The notes: generated by a model not told the origin, from the sequence alone. DNA of 37,207 bases from Mikrocytos mackini (GCA_030180075.1 JASNJN010000038.1:1-37207); one strand, 5' to 3'. Positions 19,347 through 29,339 are shown, numbered from the stretch's first letter. Made by a program: numbers and translations.

Positions 19347-19556
19347 ATGGAAAAGAAACCAGAAGATAAAAAACTTCCAAACACTAACATCAATGAGGGT
19401 GGCGCTTTAACTACCATAAAGAGGAAAATGGAAATACAAAACAACGTAAACAAACTATTTGATCCAGAAAGTATATTATTAGAAGCAATCACGAGTGATA
19501 AAACACCAGACCAAATTAAATGTCCTATTTTATTATCGCTTTCAAAGAATTTGTAA
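19347..19556 (+). CDS. Small charged protein (69 aa), unknown
   Basis: I recognise no family. The protein is Lys/Asn/Glu-rich and ends with a Leu-Ser motif (CPILLSLSKNL). It sits 30 bases from the divergent small ORF and 38 bases before the Naf1-like gene on the same strand. It may be a genuine tiny gene in a compact cluster or an upstream ORF of the Naf1-like transcript. The ATG and TAA are clean, but the length alone cannot prove coding. Confidence 0.4.
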   Translation: MEKKPEDKKLPNTNINEGGALTTIKRKMEIQNNVNKLFDPESILLEAITSDKTPDQIKCPILLSLSKNL

Positions 19557-19594
19557 GGAAAATGTTTTACAAATATTAAAAATAAACTTTTCAA

Positions 19595-20008
19595 ATGGAA
19601 GAAAATGATATCAAACTTCCACGTGACAGAGTTAACAACGAAGACATACCTATAGACATCGACACTGACCCCGAGGAATACACACAGCCAACCGAAGAAG
19701 CAGTAACCCTCTACAGCGGGGAAAATCAGCGTTTCAATTCCGTTCCTTTTGCTTCTTTAAAACCTTTAGGTGTCACATTTATTCTCAGATCAAAAACAGA
19801 CCATGTAGCGATCTTTAAACCCGATTGTCTCTTAAAGGAAGACTTTACTCAAGACATAGTAGTGTACAAAGACGAGAAATACGTCGGTTATTTATTTGAA
19901 GTTATTGGAAAGGAAGAAGATCCTTTATTTATAGTTTGGTACGATAAAAATGTTAAAGACGAAATAAAAGAACACTGTATATTTAAACCGTATATTATAC
20001 CTGAGTAA
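19595..20008 (+). CDS. Naf1-like H/ACA snoRNP assembly factor (137 aa)
   Basis: Naf1 binds the dyskerin/Cbf5 homologue and loads it on H/ACA RNAs in the nucleus before being exchanged for Gar1. After a 40-residue acidic lead, residues about 48-120 match the Naf1/Gar1 RNA-binding beta-barrel. The visible blocks are SLKPLGVTFILRS, a buried DCLLKEDF, DEKYVGYLFEVIGKEEDPLFIVWY (the diagnostic G-x-[IVL]-x-[DE]-V-x-G-x4-P-x-[FY] block), and a terminal FKPYIIPE. It lacks the long Pro/Ser-rich tail of yeast and animal Naf1, so it is a stripped-down version, as expected in a reduced genome. The alternative is Gar1 itself, but there are no Gly-Arg repeats. It converges on the gene at 20130 with a 121-base gap. 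Confidence 0.65.
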   Translation: MEENDIKLPRDRVNNEDIPIDIDTDPEEYTQPTEEAVTLYSGENQRFNSVPFASLKPLGVTFILRSKTDHVAIFKPDCLLKEDFTQDIVVYKDEKYVGYLFEVIGKEEDPLFIVWYDKNVKDEIKEHCIFKPYIIPE

Positions 20009-20129
20009 CTACCGTTCTATTTGACTTTATTCTCTCTTAAATTACAAACTTATTTAAATTCTTTTAATTTTTCTTTAAGTATAAACAAAGACACTTTTGT
20101 TTGTACAAAGTGAAACAAAAATACGTTAT

Positions 20130-21074
20130 TTAAACATCGTATGCATCGCTTTCACTGTCGTTTTCATCAATTTCATATGTATTCTTATGAATAATTTTCA
20201 TTTTAATCACTACAGCAAATAATATTAAAAGTATAGTAAGGCTTAGTGATATTATAACTATATCAGTGGTATGGTAACTATGTGCAATTTCGTCAAAATT
20301 CTGCTGTGTGTTTTTTTCTAAGTAAACATTCTTTAAGGTTTTATAAAACCAATCATTTACTTTCTTCCTATCCTTTCCAAAATAACCGTACCAAAAAATA
20401 GTGCTGCTTTTTAACTTTGTGTATAATTCAGAGTCGCTGTTAGGGACTAGTTCTTTATCGTATTCGAACTCACTGCTGACAATTAACTCGTTGTCGTCAC
20501 CTCTCTTAATTGACACTGCAAATAGTTTTAATGAGAAATCGACTAAGTTATAAAGTCTTAAAATTAAAGTGTCTAATTGAAATTTAGAGTCGTCTGTTTT
20601 CTTTATACTTATAATATTTGGGAATTTGTCCAAAGGCTTAGCAGAATGATTATTGTTTTTGGTGTGCTCTTTTTCTATAAAAAGATTCTTCTTAGCTGCC
20701 ATTATGGGCTTTGTCACAGACACGCGGTCAATTTTTACAAGCTCGTCAATGTTTATGGTGAAGTCATCGGTACCCTTTGGAGTAAAGACTTTCATTTTCG
20801 AACGTTCGTAAGATAACTTGAAGCCTATTATTTCGAATTCGCATTGATCGCCGAGTATATCGAAAGCTTTGGTTTGGACATGTGGTGATTGTTGTTCGCG
20901 AATTAGAGATTTGCGTATTCCGACCATAAAGTTCCAAATTTGGAAGAATTTCATGTCACCTTTCAAAGGAATTTTGATAGCGTAAAAATTGTACCATTCA
21001 AAGTCATCATGCTGTGAGATAAACTTATATGAACAAGTAACGAGTGTTAAAAGGAAGTAGAAAAGGCTATACAT
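20130..21074 (-). CDS. Type I single-pass membrane protein of unknown function (314 aa)
   Basis: An N-terminal signal peptide (MYSLFYFLLTLVTCSYKF) is followed by an ectodomain of about 250 residues with mixed charge. One transmembrane helix lies near residues 271-292 (IVIISLSLTILLILFAVVI). A short basic anchor (KMKIIHKN) leads to an acidic tail ending ESDAYDV, which could bind a cytosolic adaptor. The topology matches that of the large mucin-like protein on the same strand. Both have a TPKG motif in the ectodomain (here near residue 97), too short to prove relationship. It is probably a surface or secretory-pathway protein. The Mutator-like element begins 65 bases upstream of its ATG and may have disrupted its promoter. 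Confidence 0.8.
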   Translation of the reverse strand: MYSLFYFLLTLVTCSYKFISQHDDFEWYNFYAIKIPLKGDMKFFQIWNFMVGIRKSLIREQQSPHVQTKAFDILGDQCEFEIIGFKLSYERSKMKVFTPKGTDDFTINIDELVKIDRVSVTKPIMAAKKNLFIEKEHTKNNNHSAKPLDKFPNIISIKKTDDSKFQLDTLILRLYNLVDFSLKLFAVSIKRGDDNELIVSSEFEYDKELVPNSDSELYTKLKSSTIFWYGYFGKDRKKVNDWFYKTLKNVYLEKNTQQNFDEIAHSYHTTDIVIISLSLTILLILFAVVIKMKIIHKNTYEIDENDSESDAYDV

Positions 21075-21129
21075 TCAGATCCAGATGTATTTGTAAATCA
21101 AAAGTTAAAGTTTTAAAAAAAATTTGTGT

Positions 21130-21138
21130 GTTTATATT
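21130..21138. repeat. 9-bp target-site duplication, left copy
   Basis: GTTTATATT directly precedes the left terminal inverted repeat and is identical to 25551-25559. Nine bases is the usual Mutator target duplication. Confidence 0.92.
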
Positions 21139-21372
21139 ACAGAACACACGAATCTGCGAAAAAAACTTTTTTATAACAGTTTATTTTTGCTTAAAAACAC
21201 AATCACATACGTTTACATTATAATTATACATTATCTAACTAATTTTAAGTAAGTACACACCAATTTAGTCTCAGATGATTATTTTCAAAAATAAAATTTT
21301 AGTTTTTCCCAACTTGACTTCCTGTGTCGCTCGTGAGCTTAGGATATGACAGATACAACTTTAATAGACTAT
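21139..21372 (+). repeat. Left terminal inverted repeat of the MULE (234 bp)
   Basis: It is the reverse complement of 25316-25550 over its whole length with one single-base length difference. It contains the first ATG of the transposase frame (21346), so the promoter must lie within the TIR, as in other MULEs. Confidence 0.95.
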
Positions 21373-22507
21373 AAAGATTCGTTCCGTTATGATAATTATG
21401 ATATAGCAGGATCATTCTATAATCTGGGCATTTCCCGGACCAGTATTGAGAAGTATAATCCTACATGTTGCCATGTTACATATCCACATATAGATAACGA
21501 TTATGGTTGCCCATCGTCAAGATATGCAATAAAAGAGAGTATACATTTCTACAACAGCTTATCGTTGAAAAACGACAATATTCACTCATATAGTTTGAAT
21601 ATAGACAAAAAACAAAGTAAATTCTACAGATATACCAAAGCCCGACAAATAGTTACAAATAACAGGGAATTAAAACCACAACATAAAAGAATAGAAATTC
21701 TTCTTTTGTATCTCGAACAGCAGTTTCAAGACCAAATATACAAAACTTACTCTGATAAAGAACTCGGTGGAATAGTTATACTACAAAGAGCATCCATCAA
21801 AAAAAAACTTTATAAGCCACTTTATATCAGAGAACGATGCTATTATATACGATAATTCCTTATTCTGTTCTGTTAAAAGACCTTTGGGTAGTCTGAAACA
21901 GCCTATTACACATATATGTTCATGTTCCTTTAAGTTTGGGAAGAAGCGTGCTTTTTCATACCTAGATAATTCTAGCTCTAGTACACAGTTATTGTACAGG
22001 AAACTCGTAAACCATGCCCGTGTATTTGCAAAAGATGAATATACTTTGTTTGCTGAGAATAATAACCACATGGACGATGGGCAACAAAAAGAAATATTTT
22101 CAAATTTTAAATTTGAATGTAAAAAATGTGGCTTGAAGGTAATGAAATTGGCAATTTTATTAAAACACATGGAGAGTGTACATGAAATTGTGGCAAAAAT
22201 AACAACGGTAACGTTTACGACGATAGATAGATATAATAAGTGGATGAAATGCATTCTCGATAATCAGAATTATCGATATATACAACCGAGTGGACAAAAG
22301 AAATATAAAAACAGGACATATTACAAATATACATGTAATTGTGGTATGCAAACGAAGTATAAGTGTTTTGCATATGCAAGTATTACACTTTATGACAATA
22401 ATGTTTCAAAAATTAGATTTTGTAATTATCATACACACCGACCAAATTTGTTCTTAATTGCGTATTCGAGATCCGATAAAAACGAAATAATTAGGAAGTA
22501 CAACTAA
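21346..22507 (+). pseudogene. MULE transposase, N-terminal part, frameshifted at an A9 run
   Basis: Two frames form one protein segment: 21346-21855, then 21808-22507. The switch falls at nine consecutive A at 21799-21807; the second frame is open across the first frame's stop and reads on coherently. The first part is Tyr/Asn-rich without a known domain. The second carries a C2H2 finger near 22113-22183 (FECKKCGLK...HMESVHE). It ends in a DNA-binding region of FLYWCH/WRKY-GCM1 type with spaced cysteines ending C-N-Y-H-T-H-R-P near 22420-22440, as usual before MULE catalytic domains. The start is the ATG inside the left TIR. Confidence 0.75.
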
Positions 22508-22529
22508 ACCAGATCTATAGATGAAACGT

Positions 22530-22855
22530 ATTTCCATTTCATCAACCGTTCGGATACATTGAAGAAAAAGGCTTCCATCACATTTTCCCCCAAATTATTT
22601 TAAACCGGGCCAAAAATTACAAAATAATCACCGATGATACTTTTTGAAATATATTATATTTTCCGGAGGAAAATACACTAAACCGAACGCTCAGACGGTG
22701 ATTTAACCGACACCACCTAGATAAACGGTCGGTTTAAAATTTGGAATTTTCCGAAATCCGAATTTTTACAATTTGAAATTTGGGGGGAAATGAAATTTTA
22801 CGTGGTGAAAAATGAAATAATTTGGGGGAAAATGAAACAATTTGGGGGAAAATGA
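22530..22855. repeat. Nested repeat inside the MULE, ending in 20-bp tandem AATTTGGGGGAAAATGAAAC units
   Basis: Coding similarity stops between the two transposase halves. The right part is a phased tandem of AATTTGGGGGAAAATGAAAC-like units (about 22770-22855). The left part contains the inverted word CATTTTCCCCCAAATTATTTT (22578 onward). The centre (GAAAATACACTAAACCGAACGC, then ACCTAGATAAAC) matches a second copy at about 36120-36185. The boundaries are approximate, and I could not identify a target duplication. Confidence 0.6.
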
Positions 22856-24679
22856 AATCTGAGCCGAAGAAAAAACTTGATATTGTTGCAAAGAATTATA
22901 TCCGATTATTGGTAAACAAACATTGTGTGTATGAGCGACTTGACAAGAATGACTTAGTTAGTACTATAAAGAACATTAATGTGTTAACTAAAAGCAGAGC
23001 GATTACGACATTTTATATACAACTTCCAGATGAAGATATACATAACAACACTATTCAAAAGAAGCTTGTTATAGGATTTACTACATACCAACAAAAAGAG
23101 TTCCTAGAAAACAACGATGTTTCCATTGTAATGATTGATTCGACGTTCTCGACCAATTTGTATAACTACAAGTTGGTTGTAGGATTTACAATAAAGAACT
23201 ATAGTGAATCAATTCCCATATTTTTATAATTTGTCAAGACGAAAAGGAAAATACACTGAAACCATGTATTCAAAAATTTGCAAGAGAATTCGTCAGATTC
23301 AAACCTGATTATTTAATGAGTGATTTAGCGTACAACTTCATAAACATATTTAGATCAGTAATCGGAGAAGAGCTGAATTGGAGATGGTGCGAGTGGCATT
23401 TCAAAAAATCAATCAAAAAAAATATTTGGGCCCGTGTTAAATCAGAAGAAACCCGAGAAGAAGTCATAAGGTTACTAGAAATAGCACATACTGCAATTGA
23501 AATCACAGATTTTCGGGGAAAGTATTTGGAGTTCCTACGATATTGCCAATCTAATTGTTTTATCTCCTATCAATACTTTATGATAAATTACAGGAATAAA
23601 GAGGAAATGTGGGCATTAATTTATAGACTCGATATTGAAATAAACGTGAATATGTTCTGCGAGAATTACTTTGGAGTTTTGAAAAAATCAATTTTGAAAG
23701 GTAACAGGAAAAGTAGGCTTGATTGTTTAATACACAAAACAATCAAATTTGATAAAATAAAGTGGAAAGAATTAATTATACGAGATGCTACAGAGAAAAG
23801 AAATCTGCCAAATATCATAAGAAAGCACTGCTGTTTAAACCATCACAATATATAAAAGAAGACGGCAATACTTTCTATTATTCAACATATACTCTGACGC
23901 ATATTAGGAATAAATCATGCTCATGTAAGTTCCCTTTGTGTAATCGGTGCCAAGTATGTTACCACGACTGGAAATGTAGTTGTCTTTCGTATCTTAAATC
24001 AAAACAACTGTGTAAACATATACACGGTCTTTTGATACATCGCCGGAGTGATATGCTTATAAGAGAATTTGAAGGTTTTGATAAAGAAATCCCACACAAA
24101 CCCCAACTCAAAACAATCAATATAGAAAAGGAACTAATAAACACGAAATTACAAGTAGGGCAACAAAATCCGAAGGTCCAGCCTGATATTAAACAAAAAC
24201 TTCCCTACAAAACAGGCACTATTGGTAAACGTAAGATCGGGCTAATAGAAGATATAAAATCATATAAAGATTTGATATTTAATACGGACTATTCTCATTT
24301 GGCAACAGATTCACTAGAGACAATATTACTTGGTCTTTATAAAATTAATGATATGGTGGAACCAGTTCAAAAGGATAATAATGACAATTTGCCCGTTGAG
24401 TTAAAGGAATCGGAAGAATCTTCTACAAGATACACAACGCAGAGAAATTTTATACGCGTTAAGAAAGGAGGCAGAAAGAGAAAGAAACTTATTCAAGGAG
24501 AGTATTGCCTTAAATGCAAAAAGGGAAACCTTGGAAACGAGCAATTATTGGACAAAATGAAAGAATGGATAGTCTGTGTCAATTGTGCCGGAAAGTATCA
24601 CATTGGCTGTACAGAGTATGCGTATAAGAATACACCAAGTTTGGATACCACGAAGATAATATTTAAATGCTGTGATTAA
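22822..24679 (+). pseudogene. MULE transposase, catalytic DDE, SWIM and PHD-like parts, two frameshifts
   Basis: Three frames (22822-23229, 23222-23855, about 23800-24679) together encode a MULE transposase core. The first acidic residue is in VMIDSTFSTN (near 23136), the second in YLMSDLAYNF (near 23318). It is followed by C-E-W-H (C-x2-H, near 23389), with the catalytic Glu in MFCENYFGVL (near 23657). A SWIM zinc finger follows near 23975-24025 (C-x-C-x8-C-x-H: KCSCLSYLKSKQLCKHIHG). The C-terminus (24503-24676) has paired cysteines and C-x-G-K-Y-H-I-G-C resembling a PHD finger. The first shift falls at a T5 run (23221-23225). All catalytic residues are still present. The frame before 22856 reads through the nested tandem repeat and lacks a normal ATG. 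Confidence 0.82.
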
Positions 24680-25315
24680 TTTGGAATGAGAAAAATTAAT
24701 TCTGGTTATCTTATTTTCAGTTATAAGTAGACTAAATCACACAAAGTTAACATTTATAGATGATAAATTCAAATTTATTATATGCACCCCGATTTAATTA
24801 CATTAAAATTCACAATATTATTTTATTAAGGTTATGATATCCTTTCATCTTGAAACTTTATGTACTTCCCCTCGTTATTATTCATTACTTTATTTTTGTC
24901 CTTCTCGAATACTTGTACTGTGTTAGATTTATAAATAATGATTTTTCTTGAATTATATAGTCGTCTTGTTATTTTGAAAATCACCAATACAGTAGCCTTC
25001 CTATATTTCACTCGGCTCTGGGGAACAACTATTTGTATTCGAAGGAGTACTTGTAGAATACGAATGGAATTCATTCTTTCGATGTTAAACCTTTGGTTGG
25101 TTGTTATTAGTAAAGCTTATACGATAACAAGGAATAACCTACGTCCCGTGCCTATATTCTATGTGTTTAACAGTATGTTACATAGACGAATACTTGATAT
25201 TCTTGTATTGGCTACGACGCCATTTTCCCTGTCTATCTGTGGAATAATCCTGGAACATGGTCATCTTTCATCATTTAATATCTTCATACTTTGGACAGTT
25301 AATAGTTGGTAGTTA
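24680..25315. other. MULE 3' internal region without supported gene
   Basis: About 640 bases lie between the transposase stop and the right TIR. Open frames on both strands here overlap each other and show no domain or start context, so I treat them as chance. Confidence 0.55.
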
Positions 25316-25550
25316 ATAGTCTATTAAAGTTGTATCTGTCATATCCTAAGCTCACGAGCGACACAGGAAGTCAAGTTGGGAAAAACTAAAATTTTATTTT
25401 TGAAAATAATCATCTGAGACTAAATTGGTGTGTACTTACTTAAAATTAGTTAGATAATGTATAATTATAATGTAAACGTATGTGATTGTGTTTTTAAGCA
25501 AAAATAAACTGTTATAAAAAAGTTTTTTTCGCAGATTCGTGTGTTCTGTG
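25316..25550 (-). repeat. Right terminal inverted repeat of the MULE (235 bp)
   Basis: It mirrors 21139-21372 with one extra A. The 9-bp duplication follows at 25551-25559. Confidence 0.95.
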
Positions 25551-25559
25551 TTTATATTT
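25551..25559. repeat. 9-bp target-site duplication, right copy
   Basis: GTTTATATT, identical to 21130-21138. Confidence 0.92.
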
Positions 25560-26159
25560 TCGGTTAACTTAGTTTATACTGAAATTTAATTTTTTAATGG
25601 TGTTTATAATTTAAAAAATGGATTGTACGGTTTATTATAACCGTTATTTAAGATATCTCGGTTAAATTTAGCAATTATATGTTCTGTAGTGTAAAAAATC
25701 AGGCATAAAAAATTTTAAATTTTATTAAATATATCTCTGTATATAGGGGGTTAATGGTACTGGAAATTCTCATATTACAATTGAATATATTAATTTATCC
25801 TGTCGTGCTTATTTTTGACATGATCTTCTTATTTGGTAGAGATGAATTTTTCCATAGACGCGTACCATGTTGCACCAGAGCATACATATCTTACAATGGT
25901 TAATACGATACAGGTTTGTAAATCATTTATAAGAAGTTATGTTTACAGATATGCTTATTTTTCATTTATAAAAGTTTAAATATTAATATAGCATTTACTG
26001 AGCGTCAACAAGATGAAAGAAACCGTAAACTACAATAATACTTCAGTGAAGGATCACAATCCAACTATATAACAGGAAAAGGTAGCTCTCGAAACAACAG
26101 CGCAATGTAGGCAATCACGACACCATACACGAAGGGGTGGGGCTAAAACTATAAGTACA
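25560..26159. other. AT-rich stretch with no supported gene
   Basis: I see no protein-like frame, repeat ends or RNA gene. It could be the 5' flank of the decayed MULE that follows. Confidence 0.45.
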
Positions 26160-28365
26160 CGAGTAGGCACACTAAATATTCCTTCAAATTCCCCAGATCA
26201 TGTTGTTCAGCCCATAAACAGAAAAGATATAGAAGATAATTTAAATGGCTTATTATTTCGGCATATAAGAAGAGATGAGGTAGCTGCCAATCTTATACTA
26301 ACTTCCAAAGGTAGTTTTCTGAATTTTGATAAGAAGGCGGATGTAGAAACTAAAGGAAATAAATCAGAAAACCTAGATGAAAAGGAAACTAAAATCATAA
26401 ACAAAATCGACACACCCTCCATTGAGATAGTCTCTACTGTGAAGAATGAGCAGGAAAACGAGCATTCTATAGTTTTTGAAACTGGGGGAAGTTTTAAGAC
26501 ATACGCTGATTTTGAAAAAGCTAAGCTTATTTAAAAACGAATTCGGTGATGTTTTGCGAATAAAATACAATAATTCAGTCAAACGTTGGATTGTAAACTC
26601 AAAAAGGCTTTTAGACTAAGGAATTTGTTGACAAGGTTCCAGCATGAAAGTATAACATTTTATTGTGAATTTAGATGTTCTCAATCTGAATATGAAAAAA
26701 AGACAGGGAAAGCTTCCTTTACTAAAAAGATTGGATGCCCTTTTATTTTATCTTTGGAATGTAACTACGAAAAACTCATGGTAACTTCTTTCTCTCCTCA
26801 TGTGAATCATAGTAAGAAATCATTTAGGAAGACATCGATTCAAGAAGACGTGGAATTAGGAATGAAAACTGGTATTGAGATGAAGTCAAGCTTACGAAAC
26901 ATAATAAATACGGTTAAGAAAGGTTCTAATTTGAAAAAACTTAACTATAACGATTTTTATAATAAAGCCAGTTCAATTAAAAAGAAATTAGAAAATAATA
27001 AGACAGATAAATACAATAAATTGGAAATGGATAAGATAACAAGAGAAATTTCGACACCGTGCGGAATTCATTTGGGTGTATATTTTCAAGACACATATAT
27101 GAGGAATATTTATAGGAGTTTTGGAGACGTATTGTTCTTTGATGGAACATATAAAATCGTAAAAGAAGACTATTCTGTTTTGTGTTGAGTGTCATAACTG
27201 CTGAGATGAAAACGGAACCCGTTTTGGTTTTTACCACCATAAATGAGTGCTTTGAATCAATGGTTCCTTTTTTTAATGTGTTTACAAATGAAAATGATAC
27301 GAGGATTTCTAAATTATGTTTGACAGATAAGGATTTAAAGGAACGCAAAGTTGTGATGAATTTTTTCCCTGAGTGTAAACTTAGGCTTTGCTATTTCCAT
27401 ATAATCCAATGTTTCAGAGGAAAATTAACGTGACTTTACATAATAAGGAAAAACGAATGGAAGAAATAGGAAAGATACGACGGTTGTTCAAAAGTAAAGA
27501 TCTCACTACATTCAAAATTATTTACTCAACATTAAATCGAACTATACGCGAGTATTACGACAAGAATTGGGAAAAATACAAACATGAAAGTGTTTCGTAT
27601 TTCTTGAAGCATGTTGAAGATTATAACACCTTCACAAACAACCGAGCCGAAGGTTTTAACAGTATGTTAAAAAGGAATTTCCAAAACAATACAGAAAGTG
27701 ATATATTTTTTTTGGAGTTGCAAGGATTGTTGACTGTTTATAGGGACGAAAACAATTATTCTATTCTTACTAAATACATGAAGCTTCCCAAACTAACAGA
27801 CACTACTCTGCTTAGGATGAAATTGAGTGACACCTTAACAATTTCAGGTTTTCAAATAATGATGGGAATTAAATGCAATAGAACGATTAATGAAAATCTA
27901 AAACCATGCAATCTGGGGGAAACACATGGGATTTTATGTATTAATTGTATTGAATCAAGAGAGTTAAAAGTTGAAGAACTATATCAACAAATTAAAGTTA
28001 GATGGTTCAAGGAGACGTTTATCGAAAGTTTGGTTTATCCTGTTGTTGATTTAGATAAAGAAGAAGTATATTCACACATTAATGCGAAACATAATAGTAT
28101 TAATGCTGAGGAAACTAGTGAATTATATCAGTTGGAGAAGCCCCTTTCGCCTGATACTAAGATGGATATCGAGACCGAGAATATAGTTGAAAATACAAAG
28201 GAAGCATATTGTCCGAAGACAGATAGTTTCATTGACATTTTAACAAAGCAAATAAAATTTATATTAAAAAATAAAAAGAAAATGCTAAAGAAAACAAAAA
28301 AAGAATTATTAGAGAATTTTATATGTGGAAATTTTAAATTTCCCAAAAAAACCGAAAGGTTAAAA
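26160..28365 (+). pseudogene. Second MULE transposase, heavily frameshifted (ZSWIM-like lineage)
   Basis: Four open segments in changing frames form one degenerate protein: about 26160-26531, 26586-27188, 27182-27433 and 27388-28365. The opening part ends in a FETGGSFKTYADFEKAK motif typical of FAR1/ZSWIM N-terminal regions. The next has a Cys-containing FYCEFRCSQS...IGCPF block. The catalytic triad is visible but split between frames: D in VLFFDGTYKI (near 27138), D in LCLTDKDLKE with C-Y-F-H after it (27321-27400), and E in FTNNRAEGFNSML (near 27647). No ATG leads the segments and no TIRs were found. The last frame runs on to 28428 only by entering unrelated GC-rich sequence. It is a different subfamily from the MULE at 21139. 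Confidence 0.75.
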
Positions 28366-28600
28366 TACCGTCACACCGGACAGCCCCACCGTAAAGGGAC
28401 TAGGGTCAAGCTATGGCGAAAGGCCTAAACCGGCTGAAGCAGGTTTGAACTCGGTCGAACCGTAGTAGCCTGGAAACAGGGGCCCAACGGCTCCACGAAT
28501 CCAGGATGGCATAACAACTACCAGCCCGTAAACGCTAAAACGCGAGGGTCTATGACCCTTGTACGAAAGGGCTGAGTGGAATGTATCCAAATGTCAAAAA
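28366..28600. other. GC-rich, ORF-poor island 1
   Basis: About 235 bases of strikingly higher GC than the surroundings, with short self-complementary words (GGGTCTATGACCC; CCTGGAAACAGG). No long frame and no rRNA core motif is visible. The edges have ACCGTCA-like words (28365 region and 28616). It may be an untranslated or structured RNA part of a retroelement; unidentified. Confidence 0.4.
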
Positions 28601-29339
28601 CCGTCAAATCACAATGCGTGATTTATTTTATTAAACATGTTATGTTTTATATGGACTGAACATCACCAATACAGGTGAGTCTATTTTTGAAACACTGTTT
28701 ATTTTTGAAACACTGTTATTTTTGAAACAGTGAGTTGGTCCGAAAAGCATTTAAAGGATTTCCAAGGAAGCCAAGCTTTTAATAATGGCAACACATGCTT
28801 TAAAACAATATTAACACGCGTATGCTTATTATCCAAATTAATCGGACAGCATCAAGCGTTTCCCAGGTAAATCCTGAAATTGGAAAGTTAACTTTCCAAA
28901 AATGGCATGTTCCGTACACGAGTCGCAACTAAGCCCCACCACATATAAAGGGGCACAGGTTGCAAAAGGTACAGATGGAGCATGTCATTTATCTATATAA
29001 CCCATAAAAGGCCATGGTATAAAACAACCAATAAGGACCCCTTATTATTGAAACAAGGGAGGGTTAAGATAGAGTTTCAAAAATAAACCGTCAATCTGAT
29101 ACAACCAGACATGGGTTTGCAGGACTATATAAATTAAAGGTTTTCTAAACCGTTTTTAAATTGGGGATGGTAAAGGCATGCGGCCATTTAGTGACCTATC
29201 CCGTCAAAATAAATAAGCCTCATATAAACTCCTTATATAGGAATGTTCGGTTATAAAATGCATAATTAGTTAAATATTAATTATAATAAATTGGGACAAG
29301 ACGGTAAGATAGGGTCACATGAGTAATTATAATAAATAA
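28601..29339. other. Repeat-rich intergenic stretch, possible old LTR-like sequence
   Basis: There is no protein-like frame. It contains a triple short tandem repeat (28682-28734), TATA-like words (TATATAAATTA, TATAAAAC) and several CCGTCAA words (28616, 29088, 29205). These give a promoter-like or LTR-like impression but no paired ends were found. Confidence 0.35.
28682..28734. repeat. Short tandem repeat, three units of 17-18 bp
   Basis: TATTTTTGAAACACTGTT occurs twice in tandem and then a third time as TATTTTTGAAACAGTGAG. GAAACACTGTTT and its inverse also give local hairpin potential. Confidence 0.75.

Larger units (their letters stand above)
21139..25550 (+). mobile_element. Complete Mutator-like element (MULE), 4,412 bp
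   Basis: Terminal inverted repeats of 234 and 235 bases start ACAGAACACACG and end CGTGTGTTCTGT. They differ by a single-base indel (five against six A in an A run near 25501). A perfect 9-bp duplication GTTTATATT flanks the element. The interior encodes a MULE transposase in broken frames. Near-identical long TIRs and a perfect duplication say the insertion is recent. The broken transposase suggests it was moved in trans or broke after insertion. A separate repeat of about 330 bp appears nested inside at about 22530-22855. Confidence 0.95.

Noticed and set aside
13845-21074. Piroplasm (Theileria/Babesia) origin because of the secreted Ser/Thr-rich proteins
   Set aside because: Those genomes are essentially free of DNA transposons and gypsy elements, and no clear FAINT domain could be read here; kept only as a remote alternative.
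24832-25312. Open frames on both strands at the 3' end of the MULE
   Set aside because: They overlap each other and contain no domain; the plus-strand one has no start context and stops at the TIR edge.
28366-28600. GC-rich island considered as rRNA or other universal RNA
   Set aside because: No conserved small- or large-subunit rRNA core words and no tRNA fold were seen.
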